Shown here one piece after another: positions 40,879-50,191 of a stretch of 64,000 nucleotides of DNA (its first letter is position 1; each line of letters starts with the position of its first letter). The stretch spans positions 1,459,740 to 1,523,739 of the forward strand of contig NZ_VLKC01000002.1 in the NCBI RefSeq assembly GCF_007830295.1, written 5' to 3'. This stretch comes from Sporomusa sp. KB1. Lineage in GTDB: Bacteria; Bacillota; Negativicutes; Sporomusales; Sporomusaceae. The notes under the pieces were generated by a model. That model was given only the letters and a program-made list of their open reading frames with translations. It was not told the DNA's origin and made no database searches. The position numbers and the translations under genes were made by a program.

Positions 40879-41958
40879 TTATTTTTTCAATTGATTCTCC
40901 CACAGCCGCGGGTCATCTACCTTTACTTCCAGTGGTACCAACGAGCCCTTGAGGATTATGTAGGCACCTTCGTCAACAAAAGGATTTTTGACAACTTTTG
41001 CCGGTGCCCACAAGGCATCCTTCTGCTCAACCGTATCGCCAATCTTCGGAATGGGTTTATTTGTTTTTATATTGTACAAATATTGTACAGCAAGTTCGGC
41101 GGAATCCTTAGCAGGCTGCTCTACTATTGCCAGTACTTTTTTATTCTTTATCAAATCTATGCCTTCTGGTCCAATGCAGATACCGGCAATACCAAAGTCC
41201 TGGGCCTGAAGGCCAGCAGCTTCAATGGCTGATACGACTCCAATACCCATAATATCTGGTGTTTGTACATAGATTCCCCGAATTTCTTTACCATATCTCG
41301 TTAATAAATCACTTGTGCGGTCATTGGAATCAGTATTATTCCATTTACCTTCCCCTTGCACAATTGTTAATTGGGGATATTGATCAATAACTGACTTAAA
41401 TCCACTGGAGCATTCCTTGGTAAACATATCTCGCAGATCACCAGTTATTTCTACAACAATCCCTTGGGGAACATTGCCGCCATTTCTGTCTTTGATGCCT
41501 TGCACAAAGGCTTCGGCCGCTTTTTTACTGGCATCTTTAATATCAAATGATATAAATAAATCTACCTTACCGCCTTCAGGAGAAGTATCAAGCGCCATAA
41601 CAGGTATCTTAGCCTCATTTAACCGCTTAACCCCTGGAACAATTGCTTTTAAATCGACAGCACCGGCCATGATAAAGCCATCGACATTCTGCGTAATAAA
41701 GTTATCCATTATGGACATAATTTTATCACTGTCACCTTGACCGTCTTTAATTACTATTTCAACACCCAACTCTTGTGCCTTTTTCTCAGCACCTTGAATA
41801 AAAGCCTGAATGTATGGTGTGCTTATATCCTTAACAATCATACCAAATACCAATTTTTTCTGTCCATCTGCCGGCTTTGTTTGCTGTGAGCCGCAACCTA
41901 CTAGCAGCAATGACAGCGTAAGTACGGCGATAATTACCTTTACCAACGACATTTTCAA
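40879..41958 (-). CDS. Sugar-type ABC transporter substrate-binding lipoprotein
   Basis: The lipobox LLLVGCGSQ after a signal peptide shows a lipoprotein. The mature part is a type I periplasmic binding protein of the RbsB/peripla_BP_4 group (VFGMIVKDISTPYIQAFIQG, GFIMAGAVDLKAIVPGV, VMALDTSPEGGKVDLFISFD). TTG 41958 is preferred behind GGGGTGG; ATG 41952 is possible. It is the last gene of an operon that encodes the ATPase, the permease, a HisD-family and an SDR dehydrogenase. The ligand is probably a polyol or sugar derivative. Confidence 0.9.
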   Translation of the reverse strand: MKMSLVKVIIAVLTLSLLLVGCGSQQTKPADGQKKLVFGMIVKDISTPYIQAFIQGAEKKAQELGVEIVIKDGQGDSDKIMSIMDNFITQNVDGFIMAGAVDLKAIVPGVKRLNEAKIPVMALDTSPEGGKVDLFISFDIKDASKKAAEAFVQGIKDRNGGNVPQGIVVEITGDLRDMFTKECSSGFKSVIDQYPQLTIVQGEGKWNNTDSNDRTSDLLTRYGKEIRGIYVQTPDIMGIGVVSAIEAAGLQAQDFGIAGICIGPEGIDLIKNKKVLAIVEQPAKDSAELAVQYLYNIKTNKPIPKIGDTVEQKDALWAPAKVVKNPFVDEGAYIILKGSLVPLEVKVDDPRLWENQLKK

Positions 41959-41980
41959 TATAATCCACCCCTCATTTCGT

Positions 41981-43009
41981 TCACTGATCTGACGATAGTA
42001 TCGTGTTATTTTTATGCTCTAATACCTCCTTCATCTTGGCCTGATGCAGTATGTTGTTTTTAACCCTTACCTTTACTCTGTCTAATAAGATTGCCAGGAA
42101 AATTAATGCTCCTTCTGTTGCATAAACAAGGCTTACATTAACGCCCAACAGATTAAGTGAGTTGGTTATCATGGCCAGCAGAATGGCTCCGCCGAACATA
42201 CCAATAATCGTACCCTTGCCACCATCAAGACTTGTTCCACCTAATATGGCACCAGCAAAGGCCACCATCAGCAAATTTTGCCCCATGGCATTAGAAATAG
42301 AGTCCTGCTTGCCTGCAGCCAACAGTCCGGCAAAAGCAGCCAAAACACCGCTTATTATGAAACCCATAATAATGATACGGTTAGTATCGATGCCGGAGAT
42401 AAAGCTGGCCCGGGGATTGCCGCCTGTTGCCATGAATTGCCTGCCGAAAGTAGTATATTTCATCACAAATTGAAACGCTGCAAAAACCAAAATAACCATA
42501 GGAATAGCCACAGGCAGCATACCGTCAAATAGTCTTGCTTTACCGGCAAACGTATAGATTTCGTTTAATGGATGAATTGAAAAGGGTAGTAAAAATAGGA
42601 CAAAACCCCTGAGCATAATATTAAGCGACAATGTCTGTAAAAATGGATTAATCCCCACTTTGGTTACACAATAGCCGTTGAACAACCCAACCAAGCCGCC
42701 AACTGCCAAAGTTAACACAACACACAATACCGGGTTAAGACCACCTGGTATTAGCTTAGTGGCCATAATCATGGTAACGCCTGGCGCAAATACAAGTATT
42801 CCTTCCAGAGATAAATCCATCTTGCCGATGATCAAAATAATACCCTCAGCCAATACTAGCATACTCATGATTGCGGAATGGTAAAAAATATTAACAATAT
42901 TTTTTACCGAAAAAAACTGTGGAGTTATAAACACGTTCAGTAAAAAGAACAGTGCTACAATTACCCAGATTAAATTATCCAACAAAAAAATTTTCCATTT
43001 CTGGGGCAT
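41981..43009 (-). CDS. Ribose-type ABC transporter permease
   Basis: The 342 residues with about ten hydrophobic segments match the RbsC family (BPD_transp_2), including the conserved TALGGNP-like stretch here read as FMATGGNPRASFISGI and GAILGGTSLDGGKG. AGGAAGG lies 6 bases before the ATG. The gene overlaps the end of the ATPase gene by 35 bases. It forms the channel of the sugar transporter. Confidence 0.9.
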   Translation of the reverse strand: MPQKWKIFLLDNLIWVIVALFFLLNVFITPQFFSVKNIVNIFYHSAIMSMLVLAEGIILIIGKMDLSLEGILVFAPGVTMIMATKLIPGGLNPVLCVVLTLAVGGLVGLFNGYCVTKVGINPFLQTLSLNIMLRGFVLFLLPFSIHPLNEIYTFAGKARLFDGMLPVAIPMVILVFAAFQFVMKYTTFGRQFMATGGNPRASFISGIDTNRIIIMGFIISGVLAAFAGLLAAGKQDSISNAMGQNLLMVAFAGAILGGTSLDGGKGTIIGMFGGAILLAMITNSLNLLGVNVSLVYATEGALIFLAILLDRVKVRVKNNILHQAKMKEVLEHKNNTILSSDQ

Positions 43010-44522
43010 CTACGACCTTCCTCTCTCCCTGCTGTGCATGATAGATTACTTTTTCATCAAATTCTTCCGCTGTAAATTCAGCGATTATATTCCCTTGATA
43101 AAGTACTAAAATGCGATCACATATTTCGACCAGATCTTCAATCCCAGGCGAGGTTATGATCACACTGGAGTATTTACTCATTCTATTTTTGATAATCGAC
43201 AAAATACCTTCCTTGGCGGCAATGTCCACGCCGCGAGTTGGCTCATCTAAGATGCATACCAGTGGCTCAGCAGCCATGATTTTGCCGACAATAACCTTTT
43301 GTTTGTTACCGCCACTTAGCTCATTAACCTCCTGCTCCGGCGAGAATGTCTTGATATCCAGCATGTCAATAAGCCCGGCTACACAGTCATTTTCACTAGC
43401 CGGCTTAATGACTGTATTATGACTAATGCGAGGTAATATATTAAGCGTTAGGTTTTCCCGCACACTTAAGCAATTAATCAGACCCTCTTTATCTCTGTCC
43501 TCAGGCAAATATAAGACACGGCTTTTAAAAGCCTCAGCTGGACTTTTAAATCTTCTTGTTTCATTCTTAATGGTTATTGACCCATCATCTGCCGGATCTA
43601 TCCCCACAATTCCCTTAAAGATTTCGGTCCGGCCACTGCCTCGAAGCCCGGCAAACCCTAAGATTTCGCCTTTTTTTAACGAAAAGCTAATGTCCTGATA
43701 TTGTCCGTACTTGGTAAGGTTATTGACCTTAAATACAACCTCTTCTGATTTCCCCTGTGCTACCGGCAAATCATTGGTAACCGCAGTACTGGTATAACCA
43801 TCACCGACAATCAGATGTGATAATTCCTTTTTGCTCAATTGAGCACATTCCTTGGTTGTAACCGCTTTGCCGTCGCGGATAACTGTCACCCTGTCGCAAA
43901 CGTTTAGCAGTTCGTCTGTCCGGTGAGAAATATAGATAATGGTACAGCCTTCGCTTTTCCTTTTCTGGATAATCTCATACAGCAATTTTTCATCATCCTG
44001 GGTAAGGGACGCCGACACCTCATCCAGAATGATAATCTGGGACTTTTCCACATAGCAGGCCTTGACTACTAGCAAAAGCTGCTGCTCGCTTATCGATAAA
44101 TCGCCGGCATTCATACTGGCATCTATGTTCAGACCCGCTTTACTGATGATGGTCTGCGCCATAGAATTGATCTTGTTCCAATTGATAAAAAAACCTTTAC
44201 TGGCATAATCAGGCATAAACAGATTTTCAGCTATTGTACAATCCCGAATAACCTGTGGCTCCTGGGTGACAATCGAAATAAGCTGATCTCTGGCATTATT
44301 TCTTGACAAGGTTTTGAAGCTCTTGTCACCAATTACGATATCACCTGTTGTCGGTGCTATAATCCCTGCGATTATACTAACAAGTGTTGACTTGCCTGCG
44401 CCATTTTTACCGATAATTCCATGGACTTCCCCTTTGCGCACAGCAAGATTTACGCTTTCCAGCGCAATCGTGCCAGGATAAACTTTGGAAATATCTTTTA
44501 ATTGTAAGATACTGCTTTGCAT
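42975..44522 (-). CDS. Ribose-type ABC transporter ATPase (two nucleotide-binding domains)
   Basis: ATG 44522 follows AAGGAGGG; 515 residues, as expected for RbsA/MglA. Domain 1 has Walker A GKNGAGKS, a signature-like LSISEQQ and IIILDEVSASLT. Domain 2 has the degenerate Walker A GLRGSGRTE, signature LSGGNKQK and VCILDEPTRGVD. The unequal domains are normal for this family. It starts 80 bases after the HisD-family gene. Confidence 0.92.
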   Translation of the reverse strand: MQSSILQLKDISKVYPGTIALESVNLAVRKGEVHGIIGKNGAGKSTLVSIIAGIIAPTTGDIVIGDKSFKTLSRNNARDQLISIVTQEPQVIRDCTIAENLFMPDYASKGFFINWNKINSMAQTIISKAGLNIDASMNAGDLSISEQQLLLVVKACYVEKSQIIILDEVSASLTQDDEKLLYEIIQKRKSEGCTIIYISHRTDELLNVCDRVTVIRDGKAVTTKECAQLSKKELSHLIVGDGYTSTAVTNDLPVAQGKSEEVVFKVNNLTKYGQYQDISFSLKKGEILGFAGLRGSGRTEIFKGIVGIDPADDGSITIKNETRRFKSPAEAFKSRVLYLPEDRDKEGLINCLSVRENLTLNILPRISHNTVIKPASENDCVAGLIDMLDIKTFSPEQEVNELSGGNKQKVIVGKIMAAEPLVCILDEPTRGVDIAAKEGILSIIKNRMSKYSSVIITSPGIEDLVEICDRILVLYQGNIIAEFTAEEFDEKVIYHAQQGERKVVDAPEMENFFVG

Positions 44523-44601
44523 GCGATCCCTCCTTGAACGGCTGTTATCCAGAGACTTAGCTTCAGACAGGGTTAAAACCCACCTGAAGCTGAGTCTCTC
44601 T

Positions 44602-45870
44602 TTATTCCACTCTGAGGGCCACAGATTTCTGATGAGCGCATAAGCCCTCGACACTGGCTAAATGCATGCAGGCTGCGGAAAGGTTCTTAGCACCCTCTGC
44701 TGAGACCTTTTGGTAAAATGATGTTTTGATAAAGGTCCCCACCCATACCCCATTGGAATATTTGGCCGTCCCCGCTGTAGGCAGGATATGATTTGTGCCG
44801 GAAACATAATCGCCAAAAGATACTGGTGTATATTTGCCGATAAATAACGAGCCATAGTTTGTTAAGGCCTTGCTTACTTCGTCATCTTTGCTTGTCTGCA
44901 CTTCAAGATGCTCAGGCGCCAGTTCATTGGCTACTGCAATCGCTTCCTCTAAATCATCGACAAGCAGAATATGACCATTGTCTTCCCAGGCCTTCGCTGC
45001 TGTCTGACCTGTTGGCAGCATGTCAACATATTGTTTTAATAAAGCTTCCACTTCAGCCACCAGTTTTTCACTTGTTGTAACAAGTATTCCTCTGGCTGAT
45101 GGGTCATGCTCACACTGTGCCAGCAAATCGATAGCCACATATTCCGGTACCGCACTCTCATCAGCGATAATCAGCACTTCGCTGGGGCCTGCCAGACTGT
45201 CAATGCCAACAGCTCCCATAACCTGACGTTTGGCTTCATTAACAAATTTATTGCCAGGACCGACAATTAAATCCACCTTATCAATAGTTTGCGTACCATA
45301 CGTATAAGCAGCAATAGCCTGAGCCCCACCCATAAGATACACTTCATCAGCGCCAGCGATATCCATCGCAACCAGCACAGCCGGATGGATAGCCTGGTGC
45401 TCCCGTGAAGGTGGGCAACAAGCCGCAACCCGCTTAACGCCGGCAACCTTAGCGGTGATGATTGACATCAGGGCCGAGCTAGGCAAAGGATAACGGCCGC
45501 CAGGTATGTACGCGCCACAGGATTTCACCGGAATCAGCCGATGCCCCAGGGTTACTCCGGCCACATTGGATGCTACTTCGACAGATTTAAGACACTCTAA
45601 CTGTTTTTCGGCAAAGAATTTAATCTGCGCAGCCGCATATTGCAAATGCTCAATAGTTGCTTTTTCTACCAAATTATACGCATTCTTAATCTCTTGACTA
45701 CTGACCCTAATGCTGCCAGTATCAATACCATCAAATTTCTTCGTAAGCTCCATAACAGCCTGATCGCCTTCAAGCTGCACCTGTTTCACAATGCCTGCTA
45801 CTGTTTCTATCAACTCGTGATCCTGTTGTATACTGCTGCTTTTCGGTGTTTTAAGTGCTTTCAATTCCAA
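44602..45870 (-). CDS. HisD-family dehydrogenase, probably a catabolic paralog
   Basis: The 422 residues have the histidinol dehydrogenase fold with the zinc ligands in LLAQCEHDP (Gln, His), FGDYVSGTNH (Asp) and LCAHQKS (His), and the catalytic EH in ELAPEHLEVQ. The substrate-side motifs CGAYIPGGRYPLPSSALM and YSNGVWVGTFIKT resemble the HpsN (sulfopropanediol 3-dehydrogenase) branch more than biosynthetic HisD. Its position between a sugar-type ABC transporter and an SDR, with no his genes, also favours oxidation of an imported polyol-like alcohol. The start is TTG 45870 or TTG 45864. Confidence 0.8.
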   Translation of the reverse strand: MELKALKTPKSSSIQQDHELIETVAGIVKQVQLEGDQAVMELTKKFDGIDTGSIRVSSQEIKNAYNLVEKATIEHLQYAAAQIKFFAEKQLECLKSVEVASNVAGVTLGHRLIPVKSCGAYIPGGRYPLPSSALMSIITAKVAGVKRVAACCPPSREHQAIHPAVLVAMDIAGADEVYLMGGAQAIAAYTYGTQTIDKVDLIVGPGNKFVNEAKRQVMGAVGIDSLAGPSEVLIIADESAVPEYVAIDLLAQCEHDPSARGILVTTSEKLVAEVEALLKQYVDMLPTGQTAAKAWEDNGHILLVDDLEEAIAVANELAPEHLEVQTSKDDEVSKALTNYGSLFIGKYTPVSFGDYVSGTNHILPTAGTAKYSNGVWVGTFIKTSFYQKVSAEGAKNLSAACMHLASVEGLCAHQKSVALRVE

Positions 45871-45975
45871 TCATCCTTTTCTTAACTATTTTCGCTGACT
45901 AACCCGCGCTAACGACTCCCTTCTTCATAAGTAAGCGGTAACAGCGGCTAAGTCAACTGTATGATATTCCTTTCA

Positions 45976-46743
45976 CTAACTTGCTAACCAGCCACCATCG
46001 ACATAGATAATCTGGCCTGTAATATAATCGGAAGCTGGACTTGCTAAAAATATGACAGCACCGGCAAGATCGTCAGTGGTGCCGATCCGCCCGGCAGGTA
46101 TCCTGTTTGCAATCCATTTGTTATGTTCTTCATCCTGGAAAAAGCTCTCTGTCATCTGGGTGCGGAAATAGCCTGGACCAATAGCATTTACTTGAATATT
46201 ATGTGCTGCCATTTCCACCGCCAGGGCTTTGGTAAACTGCAGTACGCCGCCCTTAGAAGCACTGTATACTGTGGCCTCAGCAAGTCCAATCTGACTGGCC
46301 AGGGAACCGGCATTGATAATCTTTCCTTGTCTCGTGGGAATCATATATTTTACAGCCGCTTGCGAAGCAAAATACAAGCCTTTTAAGTTTACCGCCATGA
46401 TGGTGTCATAATCCTCAGGTGTTACCTCAACAATTCCCTTGGGAATTTCTGTCCCGGCATTATTGACAAGGATGTCCAAACGGCCAAATTCATCAACAAC
46501 CGCTTGCATTGTTGACTGGATATCATCAAGCCTCGCTATATCTGCGGTTAGTGCTATTGCATTACCGCCGGATTTTTTTATCTGCTCAACTGTCTCACGA
46601 AGCTTGTCCGAACTTCGGCCCACACAGGCAACCACTGCTCCGGCTCCGGCCAAAGCAAGCGCATACCCCTTGCCAAGACCATGCCCAGCACCAGTAACCA
46701 CGGCGACTTTGCCTGACAAGCTAAAAAGCTGTGGATAATCCAT
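45976..46743 (-). CDS. Short-chain dehydrogenase/reductase
   Basis: A classical SDR of 255 residues: TGAGHGLGKG cofactor loop, NNAG at about 92-95, catalytic Ser in GSLASQIG, YSASK (Tyr and Lys) and the C-terminal YITGQIIYVDGGW. It resembles gluconate 5-dehydrogenase and 2-deoxygluconate/KduD-type enzymes. It is the first gene of the operon that continues with the HisD paralog and the ABC transporter, so the two dehydrogenases may act in sequence on the imported substrate. Confidence 0.9.
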   Translation of the reverse strand: MDYPQLFSLSGKVAVVTGAGHGLGKGYALALAGAGAVVACVGRSSDKLRETVEQIKKSGGNAIALTADIARLDDIQSTMQAVVDEFGRLDILVNNAGTEIPKGIVEVTPEDYDTIMAVNLKGLYFASQAAVKYMIPTRQGKIINAGSLASQIGLAEATVYSASKGGVLQFTKALAVEMAAHNIQVNAIGPGYFRTQMTESFFQDEEHNKWIANRIPAGRIGTTDDLAGAVIFLASPASDYITGQIIYVDGGWLAS

Positions 46744-46917
46744 TTTAAAATCACCTCATAATTACTTGCATTAAGAAAACAAACGTATATAGATAATTTT
46801 ATGTTCTGCAAAGTTCGCGGAATTCCTCTAATTCATTCCACTATTTCCGTATTATTGTTTTAACGCGGTAAAGCTTTTAGGTGGAATTATACTCACAATA
46901 AAAGATTTTTACAGACA

Positions 46918-46954
46918 CAGGCGGGTGGTGTATTGCCAGTACACCACCCGCCTG
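46918..46954 (-). terminator. Perfect hairpin after the nucleoid-associated protein gene
   Basis: CAGGCGGGTGGTGTA and TACACCACCCGCCTG pair around a 7-base loop. It lies 31 bases after the stop of the gene at 46985-47989. The T run is weak (TGTCTG), so termination efficiency is uncertain. Confidence 0.6.
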
Positions 46955-46984
46955 CAAAACATTATATTAAAGTAATCTCCAGAC

Positions 46985-47989
46985 TTATTTATTGACGATA
47001 CTCCCAATTTTCTTCAATGCGATCGACAAAGTACCATCCGGATTATTAATAAACTCGATATATTCATTGTTTTGAAAATAGTCTACAGGAAAAGTAATTT
47101 CAATGCCTGTATCGGTTTTAATCTTATGGCTTTTCCCTGCTTTGATGGCCAAATCTTTATCAATTTTCACTGTTGCGGGAATCCCAGCCTTTTCTACTTC
47201 CTGAATATACTCTTGCTGCATGAGCGGCGAGGAAGGAAACACGGCCTTGCCTAACTCCACTGGATCCAGGTATTCAGATACCTCTGTGTTCTCAACAATA
47301 TAACTCTTGCTTTTCAAGGCAGCTGTAACAGTACTTTCTCCATGATTTTCGGCTACTGTCCGGGCAATCGAATTTACCAATTCGAGCGTACTCTTGGGAG
47401 AAATGAGGGAACTGCATTCCAGTATGTGGTCAGCAATTATATATGTCTCTATGCCGTTAACTGACCGCTTTTTCTCAATAAACTTAATGTCCAGCGAATC
47501 CACATCGATAAAGGCATATTCTTCAATCTTTTGCGAAAGGCTGGGTAAAATCGCATAATGGTTGATAATATCATTTTTGAGCTGGTCATTCTCCTGAACG
47601 ACTTGATGAATAAAGCCAACCCGATTCGTGCATTTTAAGAGGCCAATTACCCGGTTATCATCGATAGTAAAATCGCAGAGCAGCACATCGGTAGAGTCTA
47701 GCGTATCAGACTGAGCGATTGCTGTATACATTAATTCTGCTACATATACCGAGAAACTGATAAAATCTAACGTACCGGCAATATACTCTGACATTTGACT
47801 TTTAAACTTGCTATTGGGATAAAACGTACCTGATTTCGCATTTTGCCCGGTATACGATTTTTCAATATGCTTGGTTAAAAAGCTTATAACACTGTTGCTT
47901 TCCTTATCTAATTCCTGCTGTGAAAAAACAGTTACCCCGGAATTAAAGTCTAATATGTGCAGTATTGCTCTGTTTATTGTGATCAACAT
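46985..47989 (-). CDS. Nucleoid-associated protein, YejK/NdpA-like
   Basis: ATG 47989 lies 9 bases after AGAGG and gives 334 residues. The pattern matches the 37-kDa nucleoid-associated protein family: INRAILHILDFNSGVTVFSQ at the start, LLCDFTIDDNRVIGLLKCTN and, near the end, ITFPVDYFQNNEYIEFINNP then GTLSIALKKIG. The family binds DNA in Gram-negative bacteria and is scattered in Firmicutes, sometimes near defence or phage genes. No such partner is seen here. Confidence 0.82.
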   Translation of the reverse strand: MLITINRAILHILDFNSGVTVFSQQELDKESNSVISFLTKHIEKSYTGQNAKSGTFYPNSKFKSQMSEYIAGTLDFISFSVYVAELMYTAIAQSDTLDSTDVLLCDFTIDDNRVIGLLKCTNRVGFIHQVVQENDQLKNDIINHYAILPSLSQKIEEYAFIDVDSLDIKFIEKKRSVNGIETYIIADHILECSSLISPKSTLELVNSIARTVAENHGESTVTAALKSKSYIVENTEVSEYLDPVELGKAVFPSSPLMQQEYIQEVEKAGIPATVKIDKDLAIKAGKSHKIKTDTGIEITFPVDYFQNNEYIEFINNPDGTLSIALKKIGSIVNK

Positions 47990-48182
47990 TGGCATCGTCC
48001 TCTTCTCTTCATGGTTGCTGACTATATCTTTCTTGCTGCTATAGCAATCCAGTCATTATCACACGCCTAATTTGCTCCTGTCAAGTCGCCCCAGACTTTC
48101 ACCTTTAGCCAGTGTAAGCCGATCAATCCTGAACAAGCAGCGTTCTCCCACATATTTACCGATTTTTTCTAATTTTAATAAC

Positions 48183-48354
48183 AAAAAAGCCCCTCCTTTT
48201 AATAAAGAGGGGCTGATGTACAGACAAAAGAGCACAAAAAACAAACCTACCTCAACCAGGCTGTCTCTCTCCACGCTCTTTTGGGGTTACTAAAGAATGA
48301 TTAGCGCATGTCCGTTGTACCTTTTTCCCTTTCTGACTTAAATATGCCCTATTA
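48183..48354 (-). ncRNA. Candidate small RNA
   Basis: Minus strand: -35 TTAAAA (48384-48389), 17-base spacer, -10 TATAAT (48361-48366), then about 170 bases to a strong terminator AGCCCCTC..GGAGGGGCT-TTTTT (48183-48213). Inside, AAAAGAGC and GCTCTTTT can pair over about 45 bases. No convincing reading frame with a ribosome binding site is present; the only long frame runs through the terminator. Confidence 0.5.
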
Positions 48355-48413
48355 TTTTATATTATACCTAACCAGAGCAGTCTTTTTAAGTTGTTGTAAA
48401 AAATTACTAATAC

Positions 48414-48593
48414 TTACTCCTTCTTCTGCTGCTTTTCTACAAAGGCAAAGCACTCCTGGCCGGATGATTCCTTAACAACAGTCGACGGCATTCGATAACT
48501 CTTAAACCCCATCGCCTTGCAGCCATAAGGGAAAACTTTTTCCCAGGTAATATAATAATACTGGCATTTTATACATCTTGGTTTAACACTCAT
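48414..48593 (-). CDS. 59-residue cysteine-containing conserved small protein
   Basis: ATG 48593 opens CIKCQYYYITWEKVFPYGCK, then AMGFKSYRMPSTVV and SSGQECFAFVEK. The pattern of C..CQYYYITW..PYGCKAMGFKS and a last cysteine is shared by small proteins widespread in bacteria that are sometimes mislabelled uracil-DNA glycosylase. Four cysteines suggest a zinc or iron-sulfur site. The real role is unknown. Confidence 0.75.
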   Translation of the reverse strand: MSVKPRCIKCQYYYITWEKVFPYGCKAMGFKSYRMPSTVVKESSGQECFAFVEKQQKKE

Positions 48594-48770
48594 TTTTAAT
48601 ACCCATACAAATTATTATTGAGAATCTGAATTGCCTAGCAACTTCCTATTTTACATTTTACCCTATAGAAAATCATTGTGCAATTCCTATTCAAACTAAG
48701 CAGACATAGCAATCATGCCTGCTTGCTGAATGCGGGCATAGTACCAGACTCGTTTTAGCTTGAATTAACT

Positions 48771-48808
48771 AAGGCCCCGTAGACCAGCTTGTCTACGGAG
48801 CCTTTTTT
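48771..48808 (+). terminator. Rho-independent terminator near the permease gene end
   Basis: AAGGC(C)CCGTAGAC-CAGCTT-GTCTACGG(A)GCCTT followed by TTTT on the plus strand; on the minus strand it lies 10 bases after the permease stop but lacks a T run. No plus-strand gene precedes it closely. Confidence 0.6.
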
Positions 48809-48817
48809 ACGTACGCC

Positions 48818-50173
48818 CTACGATTTTGATTTCAATTTGTAGGCAATATACAAACACAGCAGCCAAACTGGTGCAACATACAGCGAATAACGCATATCTG
48901 GCATAAACGCCATAATAATGACAACCAACACTAAAAAAGCCAAACAAAAATAAGACCCCAGTGGATAAAATGGCATTTTAAACACCAGCGGTTCCTTGGC
49001 CTGCACCCGCTGGTTGCGGAACTTCAACTGGACAATTAAAATGATCGCCCAATTGATGATAACAGATATCGTTGCCAGAGCCATAAAATATAAGAAAACC
49101 TTTTCCGGGTCTAAATAGCTTACCAACACAGTGATTAAGGTAAACGCCGATGAAACCAGCACTGCATTTACCGGCGCGCCAGCCGAATTGAGCTTACCAA
49201 AAAACTTCGGAGCATTTTTTTGCTGGGCCAGGCCAAACAACATTCTGCCATTGCTATATAAGGCACTATTATACGCCGATAGGGCGGCCGTCAGAACTAC
49301 AAAATTCAACAGATTAGCCGCAGCGGAGATACCTACATGGGAAAATATCTGGACAAACGGGCTGCCTGTTGTCTCCATTTCATTCCAAGGGAATATTGCC
49401 AGAATAACCGTCATTGCACCTACATAAAATAGCAATATTCTCCAAACCACCTGATTAATGGCGTGCGGAATGGTTTTCTTAGGATTTTCCGCCTCACCGG
49501 CAGTAATACCCACAAGCTCGACACCGCCAAAGGAAAACATAACTAAAACCAATGACATAACAACACCATGTAGTCCCATAGGAAAAAAACCGCCATGGCT
49601 CCACAAATTACTAAGGCCAACAGGCTGGCCGCCATTGCCAATCCCGAAAACAATCATAGCAATACCAAAAACAATCATCCCAATAATTGCCAATACCTTG
49701 ATAATAGCAAACCAAAATTCAAACTCGCCATAGGCTTTTACATTAATCACATTAATCAAAGTAACAAGCACCAGGCACACCAGTGCCGAAACCCAGGTGG
49801 GGATATCAGGCAGCCAATAATTAATATATGTGCCGATAACCGATAATTCGGCCATCCCAACAACGACATAATTGAACCAATAGTTCCAGCCGGCAACAAA
49901 ACCTGGCAGTTCTCCCCAGTATTGATAGGCATACTGGCTAAAAGAACCAGATACCGGATGGGCTACGGCCATTTCACCTAGCGCCCGCATAATAAAAAAG
50001 ATAACAATACCGCCAATCAAATACGATAACGTAATGGCCGGTCCGGCCATCTTTACCACAGTAGCCGAACCGTAAAACAATCCTGTACCAATAGCGCCCC
50101 CTAGTGCAATCATCTGGATATGACGATTTTTGAGGCCACGTCGGATGTGTTGCTCCGTATTTCTCGTTTTCAA
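48818..50173 (-). CDS. APC-superfamily amino acid permease
   Basis: The 451 residues with about 12 membrane helices match the AAT family (GabP/ProY/AroP/LysP-like). IQMIALGGAIGTGLFYGSA is the substrate-binding helix 1 motif, MRALGEMAVAHPVSGSFSQYA helix 3, and FSFGGVELVGITAGEAENPKK helix 6. It takes up an amino acid by proton symport; which one is not evident. It is encoded alone, 18 bases after the RND gene end on the same strand, so co-transcription with the efflux operon is possible. Confidence 0.92.
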   Translation of the reverse strand: MKTRNTEQHIRRGLKNRHIQMIALGGAIGTGLFYGSATVVKMAGPAITLSYLIGGIVIFFIMRALGEMAVAHPVSGSFSQYAYQYWGELPGFVAGWNYWFNYVVVGMAELSVIGTYINYWLPDIPTWVSALVCLVLVTLINVINVKAYGEFEFWFAIIKVLAIIGMIVFGIAMIVFGIGNGGQPVGLSNLWSHGGFFPMGLHGVVMSLVLVMFSFGGVELVGITAGEAENPKKTIPHAINQVVWRILLFYVGAMTVILAIFPWNEMETTGSPFVQIFSHVGISAAANLLNFVVLTAALSAYNSALYSNGRMLFGLAQQKNAPKFFGKLNSAGAPVNAVLVSSAFTLITVLVSYLDPEKVFLYFMALATISVIINWAIILIVQLKFRNQRVQAKEPLVFKMPFYPLGSYFCLAFLVLVVIIMAFMPDMRYSLYVAPVWLLCLYIAYKLKSKS

Positions 50174-50191
50174 GTTGCTCCCCCTTTTTAC

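Noticed and set aside
44602..45870. Histidine biosynthesis gene hisD
   Set aside because: No other his genes are near, and motifs plus ABC/SDR context favour a catabolic paralog; the symbol was therefore not used.
48059..48274. 71-codon frame on the minus strand
   Set aside because: A strong rho-independent terminator lies inside it and it has no ribosome binding site; a non-coding transcript explains the region better.
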